From: a virus
Direction: 5' to 3' (one strand)
Virus record (IMG/VR): IMGVR_UViG_3300031951_000024
Coordinates: 1-64,000 of that record
Length of the DNA: 64,000 bases
A program made the position numbers and the translations under genes. The notes under the pieces are model-generated. The model was not told the DNA's origin and did not search any database. It was given only the letters and a program-made list of their open reading frames with translations. Shown piece after piece: positions 38,259-45,879 of this stretch (its first letter is position 1; every line of letters starts with the position of its first letter).

Positions 38259-38639
38259 ATGAAAAAAGTAATTAGACTAACTGAATCAGATTTAACCCGT
38301 ATTGTTAAAAGGGTTATTAAAGAAAATGAACATCATAAATATTCTAAAATGAATAGCGGTGAATTTATGGATGAAATTGACTCTTTATGTGATGAAGTTT
38401 CAATGATTGAATCTGCAAGTTGTTCTGAAATTAATGTTATGGAAGAAAAGTGGGATTTATTAAACAGGGCACTTGGTACTCAAAGAGTTGATGGAGTTGA
38501 GAGATCTGATGAATTTAGTCTTTGTGGTGGAAAAATAAGAAGATTTAAAAGAAATAGATGTACCCCAAGAGATCCTGAACCAAGACCAATGAGACCAAGA
38601 GGGAATAGTGACGAAGATAGGTGGTCACAATATAAATAA
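38259..38639 (+). CDS. Class B tagged protein, unknown body
   Basis: 126 aa. Tag MKKVIRLTESDLTRIVKRV, then I-K-E-N; it holds two hydrophobic-x-E sites (L-T-E at 7-9, I-K-E at 20-22). The body has a Glu/Ser/Cys-rich helix (MDEIDSLCDEVSMIESASCS) and a basic, Pro/Arg-rich end, KNRCTPRDPEPRPMRPRGN region. The C-terminal charge could bind nucleic acid. No family recognised. Confidence 0.65.
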   Translation: MKKVIRLTESDLTRIVKRVIKENEHHKYSKMNSGEFMDEIDSLCDEVSMIESASCSEINVMEEKWDLLNRALGTQRVDGVERSDEFSLCGGKIRRFKRNRCTPRDPEPRPMRPRGNSDEDRWSQYK

Positions 38640-38717
38640 ATTATAAAAACCACTCTGGTGATAGTATTGCCGGACCGACCTCATCCCAAAAAGATGAGGT
38701 TTCTTTTTTAAAAATAT

Positions 38718-38748
38718 TTTGGAAAGTCAAATGTATTTTGTATATTTG
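38718..38748 (+). promoter_or_regulatory. Host-type promoter, TTTG-N19-TATATTTG
   Basis: TTTG at 38718-38721, a 19-nt spacer and TATATTTG at 38741-38748, 16 nt before the ATG at 38765. Confidence 0.7.
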
Positions 38749-38764
38749 TTAAAAATAAACGGAT

Positions 38765-39505
38765 ATGACAACAGAGACAACAAAATCAGTAAGGGACATC
38801 GTAATTGAAGAGAAAAATCGTGTTACAAAAAAAGTTGATTTTCATATTGATGTTTTTAATACTATTGAAAAGGAGTACGATAAGTTCTTTTCTGAAATTC
38901 AAAAATTGTCTTCTGATTTTACGTTAACTAAAACAAAAAGGTTTTATTCTCAGAATGTTAACTATAGACACCCAAATGGGAAATTAACCGTTGTTGACAA
39001 AGTTTCAAAAGAGTGGAACCATTGTCAAATTAGTTTTGTTGGTAAAATTCCTGAAACTCAAAGAGCTTACTTTAATGTTAGTGTTGAAGAGCATAAAACA
39101 AATAATGGTAGAAGGTCTTTTAGTACGACAAACCACGGATTTAAAATTAAACTTGAGATGAATTATGGTAAGCCAACTTACTATAAATCAGCCAAAGGTT
39201 TAATTAAAAGAGTTAATGAAGAGATTGAAAGTCTTCATAGAGCACACAATTCAATTGTGGACCATCAAAATAAACTTAACTTGGCTCTTGAAGTGGCTAA
39301 AAAAAGATTTCCGGGACACGAGGCTATTGATAGTCGTAATGGGACAATTGATGTTTATTACAAAAATGGAACCGTTGTTCGTATGTACTACAGATCAAAC
39401 CTTGTAAATGGTGAAGTTAACTTTAAAATTTCCAATGTTATAACACCAGAGATTACAGATCAGGACAAACTAGATATCTATATTAACTTAATTGGTAAGT
39501 TCTAA
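38765..39505 (+). CDS. Unknown untagged protein under host-type promoter
   Basis: 246 aa. Helical N-terminus (TTKSVRDIVIEEKNRVTKKV) with two further helices, and a beta-rich centre (FYSQNVNYRHPNGKLTVVD, TQRAYFNVSVEEHKTNNGRR). It looks like a soluble, mixed-fold protein of about 28 kDa. No tag, and the promoter differs from its neighbours, so it is probably expressed early. No family recognised. Confidence 0.7.
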   Translation: MTTETTKSVRDIVIEEKNRVTKKVDFHIDVFNTIEKEYDKFFSEIQKLSSDFTLTKTKRFYSQNVNYRHPNGKLTVVDKVSKEWNHCQISFVGKIPETQRAYFNVSVEEHKTNNGRRSFSTTNHGFKIKLEMNYGKPTYYKSAKGLIKRVNEEIESLHRAHNSIVDHQNKLNLALEVAKKRFPGHEAIDSRNGTIDVYYKNGTVVRMYYRSNLVNGEVNFKISNVITPEITDQDKLDIYINLIGKF

Positions 39506-39513
39506 CTAGTCAT

Positions 39514-39521
39514 ATATTTAT
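39514..39521 (+). promoter_or_regulatory. ATATTTAT box
   Basis: ATATTTAT, 6 nt before the ATG at 39528. Confidence 0.5.
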
Positions 39522-39527
39522 TGATAT

Positions 39528-39941
39528 ATGAAAAATATTATAAACCTTTCTGAATCGGATATAAATAGAATTGTAAAAAAGGTTTTATCTGAAGAAGAGG
39601 ATGATTTTTACGCTGAGCTTGAAAAAAATGTTCGTATGATTGGAAGATTTATGAAAATGAATTTTCCGGGGTTTACTAAAAAAAATACCGAAAAGATAAA
39701 ACACTATTTTGAAGGTAGAGATTCTTATGGTAATGAACTTCGTCACGTAAGATCCATTGAATATAAAGATAAGAAAACCGGAGTCTCTTATTGTAGATAT
39801 TATGAAGGTGAAAGAACTTTAGAACTTTTTAGATTGGTTTTTGAAAGACTTGAAACTGTTTTTGGTGATGATAAAATGCTTTACGTTATTGAATGGTTTA
39901 ATAAAGAGTTTGGGATGGAAGCCGAAAACGTATCTTTCTAA
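39528..39941 (+). CDS. Class B tagged protein, unknown body
   Basis: 137 aa. Tag MKNIINLSESDINRIVKKV, ending L-S-E-E-E. The body is helix (DFYAELEKNVRMIGRFMKMN), then a basic beta region (RDSYGNELRHVRSIEYKDKK) and a helix with FERLETVFGDDKML. No family recognised. Followed by another boxed gene. Confidence 0.65.
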   Translation: MKNIINLSESDINRIVKKVLSEEEDDFYAELEKNVRMIGRFMKMNFPGFTKKNTEKIKHYFEGRDSYGNELRHVRSIEYKDKKTGVSYCRYYEGERTLELFRLVFERLETVFGDDKMLYVIEWFNKEFGMEAENVSF

Positions 39942-39947
39942 GTATTT

Positions 39948-39955
39948 ATATTTAT
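39948..39955 (+). promoter_or_regulatory. ATATTTAT box
   Basis: ATATTTAT, 14 nt before the ATG at 39970; a GTATTTAT overlaps it at 39942-39949. Confidence 0.5.
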
Positions 39956-39969
39956 AAATAAAAATTATT

Positions 39970-40539
39970 ATGAATAAAAGTTATAGCAAAATAAGACATA
40001 TTCAGGAAGTGAATATGCGTCTTGAAAAAAGATTATTAATGGAAGTTGAGGGTGACCCAATTTTCACTGAAGACTCATATGATAAATTAGGTCAGGAACT
40101 TGGAACTGAAATTGATGTTGATTTACAAAATGAGGCAGAATCTTGTTCTTTAGATGAGGTTGGGGCTGGTGTAAGTTTAAATTTAAAACCACAAGCGGAA
40201 GAACTTTTAACTAAAGTAAGAGAAAAAATTAAACAACTTTTTAATTCTGGTGATAGAGAAGGATTAAAATCATTTTTATCAGAATATAAACAAAAAACAG
40301 AAGGACAAAGTGGTGAAACAAATGAACAGGCCGAAACTATTGCTGCGGCGGCCGTTGGTACAACAATTGCCGGCATTACAGCACCACTATGGGCTTGGGT
40401 TGCAATTGGTGTAATTGTTCTTACAATATTAATTGTTGCAATTGTTAAACTAACAAGCCGGATACCAAAGAAGAAGAAGACAGGTAAAGGCTGTATGAGA
40501 ACAGTTACAATTACTTATAAAGGAAAAAGAAAAAGGTAA
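39970..40539 (+). CDS. Tag-like membrane protein
   Basis: 189 aa. The start MNKSYSKIRHIQEVNMRLEK, then R-L-L-M-E, is a class E variant ending in L-M-E. Residues 30-120 are acidic helix. One TM segment with Ala/Gly-rich lead (AAAAVGTTIAGITAPLWAWV and the following IVLTILIVAIV, about 127-165) is followed by a strongly basic tail (KKKKTGKGCMRTVTITYKGK). A single span and basic tail could allow insertion in the host membrane after delivery. Confidence 0.6.
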   Translation: MNKSYSKIRHIQEVNMRLEKRLLMEVEGDPIFTEDSYDKLGQELGTEIDVDLQNEAESCSLDEVGAGVSLNLKPQAEELLTKVREKIKQLFNSGDREGLKSFLSEYKQKTEGQSGETNEQAETIAAAAVGTTIAGITAPLWAWVAIGVIVLTILIVAIVKLTSRIPKKKKTGKGCMRTVTITYKGKRKR

Positions 40540-40560
40540 TTTAATCTTAATAATATTAAT

Positions 40561-40586
40561 CCCCCTCTAACCGGAGGGGTTTTTTA
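40561..40586 (+). terminator. Rho-independent terminator, CCCCTCTAACCGGAGGGG type
   Basis: CCCCTC, loop TAACC, GGAGGGG and TTTTTT. The same core is used at 42207 and 45027. Confidence 0.8.
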
Positions 40587-40652
40587 TTTAATAATAGAAA
40601 TTATGAAAACCAAATTATCTATTAGAACCAACAAAATTATCAACAATTTAAA

Positions 40653-40660
40653 GTATTTAT
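40653..40660 (+). promoter_or_regulatory. GTATTTAT box
   Basis: GTATTTAT, 5 nt before the ATG at 40666. Confidence 0.5.
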
Positions 40661-40665
40661 CGTAT

Positions 40666-40992
40666 ATGAAATATATAATAACCGAAAGCAAACTTGCCGG
40701 ATCAATAGGAAAGTACTTAAAGATGAGATTCCCATATGTCAAAGGTGTTAGGTATAGTACATACCCAATTAAAAAATTTGATGGTGAAATTATTGATAAA
40801 AACGTTCTTGAGGTTGTTATAGATCCTTACAAAGTCGGTGAAGGAAACATTGCTAAGAGATGGGAATATGTTGGGGATTTCGGAAAAGAAGTAGTACAAG
40901 AGTTAAATAAAACTTTCAAACTAAACCTTGGTTCATATGGTACAGAGTGGGAAGTTATTATTTTTACAGTAAGACTTGATTCAGTACGTTAA
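40666..40992 (+). CDS. Class A tagged protein, unknown body
   Basis: 108 aa from the ATG at 40666, chosen for tag and box; a frame to 40603 lacks both. Tag MKYIITESKLAGSIGKY. KMRFPYVKGVRYSTYPIKKF resembles KKKYPFVTGLKPNFEAFERY in the untagged gene at 46400, so they may share a domain. The rest is beta-rich and ends WEVIIFTVRLDSVR. Unknown function. Confidence 0.65.
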   Translation: MKYIITESKLAGSIGKYLKMRFPYVKGVRYSTYPIKKFDGEIIDKNVLEVVIDPYKVGEGNIAKRWEYVGDFGKEVVQELNKTFKLNLGSYGTEWEVIIFTVRLDSVR

Positions 40993-40996
40993 TATT

Positions 40997-41323
40997 ATGA
41001 AAGGAATAGATGCATATAGACCATACTTTAATGAAATCCCAAGAGATTTACTTCGTAGATTAAATGAAGAAGATTTTAAAAATCTTCATAAGTTTATAAG
41101 TGAAAATGCCGAAACCTGGAACGCACCAAATGCTGACCAGTATATTGATTTGGTGCTTGAGTATTCAATTGTTGAATTTGTTTACGAATATAAAGATGAT
41201 GAGATTGATACAATTGGTGAAGAAAAAACTATTGATTTATGGAAAGGTCTTATTCCAGTAATTAAAAAAGTGTATGAAAAACATCTTAAACTTTATTACG
41301 CCCTTCATAAAGAAGAATACTAA
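40997..41323 (+). CDS. RR-helical family protein without a clear tag
   Basis: 108 aa from the ATG at 40997. The first residues, MKGIDAYRPYFNEIP, lack the tag core. RDLLRRLNEEDFKNLHKFIS and YSIVEFVYEYKDDEIDTIGE match the bodies of 37285 and 37754. It is probably co-transcribed with the tagged gene 4 nt upstream. A family member that lost its tag, or is carried by another route. Confidence 0.6.
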   Translation: MKGIDAYRPYFNEIPRDLLRRLNEEDFKNLHKFISENAETWNAPNADQYIDLVLEYSIVEFVYEYKDDEIDTIGEEKTIDLWKGLIPVIKKVYEKHLKLYYALHKEEY

Positions 41324-41331
41324 ACTTATAG

Positions 41332-41339
41332 ATATTTAT
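41332..41339 (+). promoter_or_regulatory. ATATTTAT box
   Basis: ATATTTAT, 15 nt before the ATG at 41355. Confidence 0.5.
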
Positions 41340-41354
41340 TAGTAAAATATTATT

Positions 41355-41792
41355 ATGAAACATATATTAAATGATTTAAGTTCGGATGAAAAAAATAGAA
41401 TCCTTGAACAATATAATGGTGAAAAGACAATTGATGTTAAAAATTTTAAAAGACTCCTTGAATCACAACTTGGAAATGTTAAACCATTAATCAATGAAGA
41501 TATTGATTTTGATGTTAATAATCCGGAATTTGGTTCTGAAGAAAAAAAAGAAAATTATCGTGATAAGGACATCGTAAATGGTATTGAAATTTCTGTTGCG
41601 TTTGACCCATATTATGGTGATTATACAATATATTTCCCACAAATAGAATTTGGTGTTGATGAGGATGTACCAGACCAAGTATTGAGAATATCTGAAAATC
41701 CAGACGAAGCAAAGTCTTTTTTTGAAATGGCAAAAAAACTTGCAAACGAAGGTATGGATATGTATGAAATATTTAAAATACTAGAAAAATAA
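41355..41792 (+). CDS. Class E tagged acidic protein
   Basis: 145 aa. Start MKHILNDLSSDEKNRILEQY, then a further helix FKRLLESQLG. The body is strongly acidic with a beta segment, VAFDPYYGDYTIYFPQIEFG, and a last helix, EMAKKLANEGMDMYEIFKIL. Two I/L-x-E sites (I-L-E at 16-18, L-L-E at 34-36) are possible cleavage points. No family recognised. Confidence 0.65.
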   Translation: MKHILNDLSSDEKNRILEQYNGEKTIDVKNFKRLLESQLGNVKPLINEDIDFDVNNPEFGSEEKKENYRDKDIVNGIEISVAFDPYYGDYTIYFPQIEFGVDEDVPDQVLRISENPDEAKSFFEMAKKLANEGMDMYEIFKILEK

Positions 41793-41836
41793 AGAAATGA
41801 AAACCTTTTTGGTGATAATTTTTAATTAAAAAATTT

Positions 41837-42199
41837 ATGAAAAAAGTAATAAGACTTACAGAATCGGACCTTGTTCGTATTGTTAAAAGAGTTATAAGTG
41901 AACAGCCAACAGATTCAAAAGCTAAAAGTATGGCTATGAATAAAAAATCAATTACAAAACCAGGTCAAGGTGGTAAATATTGTTTTTCAGACTCTGATTT
42001 AATAAAAGAAATTAAAAATACTGGAAACCACAACATTGAATTATATAGAATAAAACAAGGCGATACGTTAAGTCACGTCTATGAGAAGATAGATCAAAAG
42101 GAAGCTTTAAAAACTATGAATCCACAATGTGATTTAAAAAGTAAAAATGGCTTTAGGGTTGGTGATGTAATAATGATGAGTCTACTACCAGGATCTTAA
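41837..42199 (+). CDS. Class B tagged LysM-domain protein
   Basis: 120 aa. Tag MKKVIRLTESDLVRIVKRV, then I-S-E-Q. After a linker, a LysM domain spans about 69-116: LYRIKQGDTLSHVYEKIDQK, then LKTMNPQC and NGFRVGDVIMM, the usual beta-alpha-alpha-beta signature. LysM binds peptidoglycan N-acetylglucosamine. A packaged LysM protein may anchor another payload or tail component to the wall. Its tag is nearly identical to that of 38259, on an unrelated body. Followed by a terminator. Confidence 0.8.
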   Translation: MKKVIRLTESDLVRIVKRVISEQPTDSKAKSMAMNKKSITKPGQGGKYCFSDSDLIKEIKNTGNHNIELYRIKQGDTLSHVYEKIDQKEALKTMNPQCDLKSKNGFRVGDVIMMSLLPGS

Positions 42200-42206
42200 A
42201 AACAAT

Positions 42207-42230
42207 CCCCTCTAACCGGAGGGGTTTTTT
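42207..42230 (+). terminator. Rho-independent terminator, CCCCTCTAACCGGAGGGG type
   Basis: CCCCTC, loop TAACC, GGAGGGG and TTTTTT; the 30 nt AACAATCCCC through TTTTTT match those at 45027 exactly. Confidence 0.85.
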
Positions 42231-42240
42231 GTTTTATAAA

Positions 42241-42248
42241 GTATTTAT
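42241..42248 (+). promoter_or_regulatory. GTATTTAT box
   Basis: GTATTTAT, 4 nt before the ATG at 42253. Confidence 0.5.
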
Positions 42249-42252
42249 CTAT

Positions 42253-42603
42253 ATGAAAATTATTATCTCCGAATCACAAAAGGAATTAATCCGTAGGTTT
42301 ACACAAATTCAAAACGTAATTGACGAAACATTTGAGGAACTTAAATCTCATATTTGCGATTTTACATTAGCGGAATTTGTAACCGAAGTATGCTGGCTTG
42401 TCTCTGACAATAGAGAGGATTTTGGAATTGAAGTTGAGGATTCGGCTGATGAAATAAATAACACAACAAGTCTAATACATAAATGGGTTCGTCATAATTT
42501 TTTAGATTATATTAGAGATAACTTTTATAGATTAATTAAAGAAGAGGAGTGTACCGAAAATTACGATGATGACTTATCAGAATTTTTATTGGATGTTGAG
42601 TAA
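42253..42603 (+). CDS. Class A tagged helical protein
   Basis: 116 aa from the ATG at 42253. Tag MKIIISESQKELIRRF (I-S-E). FTLAEFVTEVCWLVSDNRED resembles the EFV[TV]E segment of the RR-helical family, so it is probably a distant member. Ends with the acidic NYDDDLSEFLLDVE. Six nt from the next gene. Unknown function. Confidence 0.65.
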   Translation: MKIIISESQKELIRRFTQIQNVIDETFEELKSHICDFTLAEFVTEVCWLVSDNREDFGIEVEDSADEINNTTSLIHKWVRHNFLDYIRDNFYRLIKEEECTENYDDDLSEFLLDVE

Positions 42604-42609
42604 TTAGTA

Positions 42610-43716
42610 ATGGCAAATATAAGACAATACATAGAAGATTTCCAGGGAGATAACGATGACTACGAAAGATTAATTAAAGTCTTTGTAAAGCTGCGTAATT
42701 TCCTAAAAGTGGTTATTAAATATAACTTACAGGACGAAGTAGATATTGAACATTTAAGAGTTGAAGCACTTAACGATGATCCGGAACTTTGGGATTTTTT
42801 ATCTGAGAATGGTTTTTTAAAAAATATGAATTATGACCCACTAGAAGATGAGGTAAAAAATAGTTACTTACTTTGGGGGTTAGATAAAAATCCAACTGAG
42901 ACTCTTAATTTTATTGCAAATAATTTATTAAATGATGTTGAAATAAGAGATGATGGGTACTGGCTTAAACTTACAGATAGAGATGAACTTGCCAAATATT
43001 TTTTAGAAAGTCGCGGAAGAGATGTAAGTCCAAGATATATTGCTGAAAAAATATTTGGTGAACACGGTTTAAGTCACGATTGGTATTTTGATAGTAATGT
43101 AAATGTATTTGATGATGTAATAAGTAATTTAAATAAAGTAAATCTTGAGCGTCTAGGTCAAAGAATTGTTAAAGAAATTGGAAATGTTAAATTGTCAACG
43201 TTTGATTATACATCTTCATTTTTTAAAGAACTTTCAGAAAAGCAGGGAACTGAAAATACATTTGAAATTACAAATGAAAATGTTATGGAACTTTTTATAA
43301 ATGAGAAAGCTTTAAATGAATTATTAAATGGAGAATTGGATGAATTAAATAGTGAACTTGTACATCTTTACTGGAACGCTGAAAACTCAGCTTACGAAGA
43401 TGAAATTTATAGAACTGTGTATGATGGTCTTGAAGAATTTTTTAGTTCAAAAATTGATGAAAAACCATTTAAAGTTAATGACAAGGTAAGGTATATTCCT
43501 TATATAAGAATTAAAGATTTTAAATATGATGTTAAAGTTTTTTTAGAGAATCAAGAAGGTTATTACATTCACACTTTAGAGTATATTGGGAGTTATACCG
43601 AAATGATGAACGAATTATTTTATAATGGTGTTTTTGAACAGATAGATGTGCGTTTCCCGGATTACCCAGACTGGACGGAAACAAAAAGATTAATGAATGA
43701 ATTTTTTGATTTGTAA
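42610..43716 (+). CDS. Unknown acidic untagged protein
   Basis: 368 aa. Starts MANIRQYIEDFQGDNDDYER; no tag core. Mostly helical, acidic, with a central GDVSPRYIAEKIFGEHGLS-like segment (residues about 136-154) and a C-terminal beta part (VRYIPYIRIKDFKYDVKVFL). Located between a tagged protein and the tagged sigma factor in the same direction. I do not recognise the family. Confidence 0.65.
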   Translation: MANIRQYIEDFQGDNDDYERLIKVFVKLRNFLKVVIKYNLQDEVDIEHLRVEALNDDPELWDFLSENGFLKNMNYDPLEDEVKNSYLLWGLDKNPTETLNFIANNLLNDVEIRDDGYWLKLTDRDELAKYFLESRGRDVSPRYIAEKIFGEHGLSHDWYFDSNVNVFDDVISNLNKVNLERLGQRIVKEIGNVKLSTFDYTSSFFKELSEKQGTENTFEITNENVMELFINEKALNELLNGELDELNSELVHLYWNAENSAYEDEIYRTVYDGLEEFFSSKIDEKPFKVNDKVRYIPYIRIKDFKYDVKVFLENQEGYYIHTLEYIGSYTEMMNELFYNGVFEQIDVRFPDYPDWTETKRLMNEFFDL

Positions 43717-43740
43717 AAACAATCATTTTACAATTTTTGG

Positions 43741-43748
43741 ATATTTAT
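43741..43748 (+). promoter_or_regulatory. ATATTTAT box before sigma factor
   Basis: ATATTTAT, 5 nt before the ATG at 43754. If the sigma factor recognises this box it would be autoregulated. Confidence 0.5.
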
Positions 43749-43753
43749 AAAAT

Positions 43754-44332
43754 ATGAAAATAATTATTACCGAATCACAATATAGTAGAATTGTTGACAT
43801 TAAAGAATCTAAAGTACAAAATATTTTAATAGAACATAATTTTAATAAAATATACAATGAACTTTATGATAAAATGTTAAAATCAGTTTGTTTAAAATAT
43901 TCTGATGGTGATTATGAAAAAGCACAAGATTTTTGTCAAACAGGGTTTATTAAAGCTTATCAAAAATTTGATCAATTTAGAGGTGAAAATGTTGCCGGTT
44001 GGGTATCAATGGTAATAAGAAATCATATTTTGGATGAATTAAGAAAAGAAAAAAATAAAAAACAGGTCAAAGATTTTGATTTTTCAAAATACAATCCAAA
44101 GGATGAAGAATATGACGATTTATTTATGGGTCAATATTCAGAAAAAGATATTAGAGATGCAATAGACACACTATCACCAATGTATAAAAAAGTTTTAGAG
44201 TTATATTATTTTGATGATTTAACACACGATGAAATTGCTAAAAAACTTGGAATATCAACCGGAACGTCTAAATCAAATCTATTTAAAGCGAAAGCTAATT
44301 TAAAGAATTACCTTGAAAAGAATTTTTTATAA
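43754..44332 (+). CDS. Class A tagged sigma-70 family (ECF-like) sigma factor
   Basis: 192 aa. Tag MKIIITESQYSRIVDIKES. Sigma region 2 covers about 35-100: AQDFCQTGFIKAYQKFDQFR (57-76) and GWVSMVIRNHILDELRKEK (82-100), with the W-[VL]-x-x-[IV]-x-R-N pattern of region 2.3-2.4. Region 4 covers 136-190: AIDTLSPMYKKVLELYYFDD, then THDEIAKKLGISTGTSKSNL, a typical helix-turn-helix. It would bind host RNA polymerase core and recruit it to specific promoters. The tag suggests it is carried in the virion, so it could act from the moment of DNA entry. Confidence 0.88.
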   Translation: MKIIITESQYSRIVDIKESKVQNILIEHNFNKIYNELYDKMLKSVCLKYSDGDYEKAQDFCQTGFIKAYQKFDQFRGENVAGWVSMVIRNHILDELRKEKNKKQVKDFDFSKYNPKDEEYDDLFMGQYSEKDIRDAIDTLSPMYKKVLELYYFDDLTHDEIAKKLGISTGTSKSNLFKAKANLKNYLEKNFL

Positions 44333-44339
44333 AAGTTAA

Positions 44340-44347
44340 ATATTTAT
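44340..44347 (+). promoter_or_regulatory. ATATTTAT box
   Basis: ATATTTAT, 7 nt before the ATG at 44355. Confidence 0.5.
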
Positions 44348-44354
44348 AAATGTT

Positions 44355-45017
44355 ATGAGCTACAAAAGAATTTTAATTGAAGAAAAAGAAAAACAGGAAA
44401 TATTATCAAAATATTATCCCCAAAATAAAGTTGTTAGTGAACAATTTGATAAAACAAAAGGTACTTACACTTTAACTAGAGACCACGTTGTTGATAGAAG
44501 AGCTGGCGAATTTTACGAACCTAAACAGTATACACTACCAAAGGGAAGTAAAGTTTACAGAGACTTTAAAAATAACAACCCAGAAAATGGTGTATTCTTT
44601 AGTGAAGTAAAAAAAGGTGAGCGTAAAATATATAATGAAGCTATTATGTATTGTGATAAAGATGAATTTTATATTGAAGATAAGCAATATCACGAAAATA
44701 TAACTCCAGGATCAAATGGTTTAATGTCATTTTTGAAAAAAACTTTCTGTAATGGTACAACAATAAAACCTTGGGAAGATTTGACAGACAAAACAATTAC
44801 TGATGATAAAGTAAAAATACCAAAAGATAAATATTGTATGTTAGGTGGTGATAGTAAATGGTTTTACGGTAGAGTTGGAAGTGATTGGTACGCAACCAAA
44901 AGAGATTTAATAAATTGGATTAAATTAGACCCAATTAAGTACGCTAGTGCTATTGAAAAATTAGAATTAGGTGCGACACGTAGTGATGGATCACCTTGTA
45001 CACCAACTTTAGGTTAA
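44355..45017 (+). CDS. Class E tagged protein with shared C-terminal domain
   Basis: 220 aa. Tag MSYKRILIEEKEKQEILSKY, then V-V-S-E-Q at about residue 30. The C-terminal domain (KDKYCMLGGDSKWFYGRVG, DWYATKRDL, then IKLDPIKYASAIEKLELGAT) is homologous to the C-terminus of 48182 and ends GSPCTPTLG. Two Cys (near 120 and at the end) could pair. Probably an SH3-like or wall-interacting module; unproven. Followed by a terminator. Confidence 0.7.
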   Translation: MSYKRILIEEKEKQEILSKYYPQNKVVSEQFDKTKGTYTLTRDHVVDRRAGEFYEPKQYTLPKGSKVYRDFKNNNPENGVFFSEVKKGERKIYNEAIMYCDKDEFYIEDKQYHENITPGSNGLMSFLKKTFCNGTTIKPWEDLTDKTITDDKVKIPKDKYCMLGGDSKWFYGRVGSDWYATKRDLINWIKLDPIKYASAIEKLELGATRSDGSPCTPTLG

Positions 45018-45026
45018 AAAAACAAT

Positions 45027-45050
45027 CCCCTCTAACCGGAGGGGTTTTTT
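45027..45050 (+). terminator. Rho-independent terminator, CCCCTCTAACCGGAGGGG type
   Basis: CCCCTC, loop TAACC, GGAGGGG and TTTTTT, identical with 42207. Confidence 0.85.
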
Positions 45051-45080
45051 ATTTAAAAAATATTTCATATAATTGATTTT

Positions 45081-45302
45081 ATGAAAACACTATATCAATA
45101 TTTTGCAATATTTCTATTAGATTTATTCTTACTTTACATCTTTATCCCAGTTATGATATTATCGTTTATTAATAATGATATTTTACTTTTAATTATATCA
45201 TCAATTGTTGTTGCAACAGATCTAAACGAGTTAATAACAAGACATAGAAACTTTGTTTTGTATTACCCTAACTTTGAAGATAAATGGTTAAAAATTTTTT
45301 AA
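45081..45302 (+). CDS. Two-TM membrane protein
   Basis: 73 aa. Two hydrophobic segments: LYQYFAIFLLDLFLLYIFIP (4-23) and ILLLIISSIVVATDLNEL (about 34-51). A charged tail follows (RHRNFVLYYPNFEDKW). No tag. No clear box; it follows a terminator, so its promoter is unclear. It may be a holin-like or envelope protein. Confidence 0.55.
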   Translation: MKTLYQYFAIFLLDLFLLYIFIPVMILSFINNDILLLIISSIVVATDLNELITRHRNFVLYYPNFEDKWLKIF

Positions 45303-45307
45303 TTGAT

Positions 45308-45550
45308 ATGGGAACAGTTACAAAAAAACTTTTTAATATTTTAGATAAATCAAAAGAGGATAATCTTTCTCCAGAGACTCTTGAGTATGTGAATAAATTA
45401 AGATCCGAGGTTGAGACACTAAAAAAAATGGAAGAAGACATTGTTAATAGAGCATATATTAATGGGTATGATGACTGTGAGGTTAAGAGGAATAGAAAAA
45501 TGAATTATTTTCTTTATACTTACGATATGAATAAATTATTTAATCTATGA
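45308..45550 (+). CDS. Unknown small helical protein
   Basis: 80 aa from the ATG at 45308, which avoids overlapping the TM protein; the ATG at 45284 would overlap it by 19 nt. TKKLFNILDKSKEDNLSPET, then a heptad-like helix YVNKLRSEVETLKKMEEDI and GYDDCEVKRNRKMNYF. Overlap ATGA with the next gene. No family recognised. Confidence 0.5.
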   Translation: MGTVTKKLFNILDKSKEDNLSPETLEYVNKLRSEVETLKKMEEDIVNRAYINGYDDCEVKRNRKMNYFLYTYDMNKLFNL

Positions 45551-45843
45551 TTAATCAAGAAGAAAGTATTCAGAAGTTTCTTAATAACATATTTAAAAAT
45601 TCAAGAATTACCGACATTGACATAATCAAAGATGTTAAAATAATTAAAGTTGGGAATGAAGGACAATTATTTATATTTGATAGTTGGGTTAAAATCTATA
45701 GAATAAGTCCTATGTTATTAGATTTAATTACAAATACATTTGGATTTATAGAGTTAGAACTTTTATATAGACTAACAACTAGGGTTGTTGAAACAAAATT
45801 CAATATGGATTTAAGTGATTATATCACATTTGAAGGTTTGTAA
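45547..45843 (+). CDS. Small protein with degenerate class C start
   Basis: 98 aa. MINQEESIQKFLNNIFKN keeps the shape of a class C tag (M-x-x-Q-E-x-I-x-K-x-L) but without the R-R-I-L-K-E-E end. The body is beta-rich, then helix (FGFIELELLYRLTTRVVET). Coupled by ATGA to the previous gene. Unknown function. Confidence 0.55.
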   Translation: MINQEESIQKFLNNIFKNSRITDIDIIKDVKIIKVGNEGQLFIFDSWVKIYRISPMLLDLITNTFGFIELELLYRLTTRVVETKFNMDLSDYITFEGL

Positions 45844-45856
45844 TTCTATTTACTAG

Positions 45857-45864
45857 ATATTTAT
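45857..45864 (+). promoter_or_regulatory. ATATTTAT box
   Basis: ATATTTAT, 15 nt before the ATG at 45880. Confidence 0.5.
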
Positions 45865-45879
45865 ATTAAAACTCTAGTA

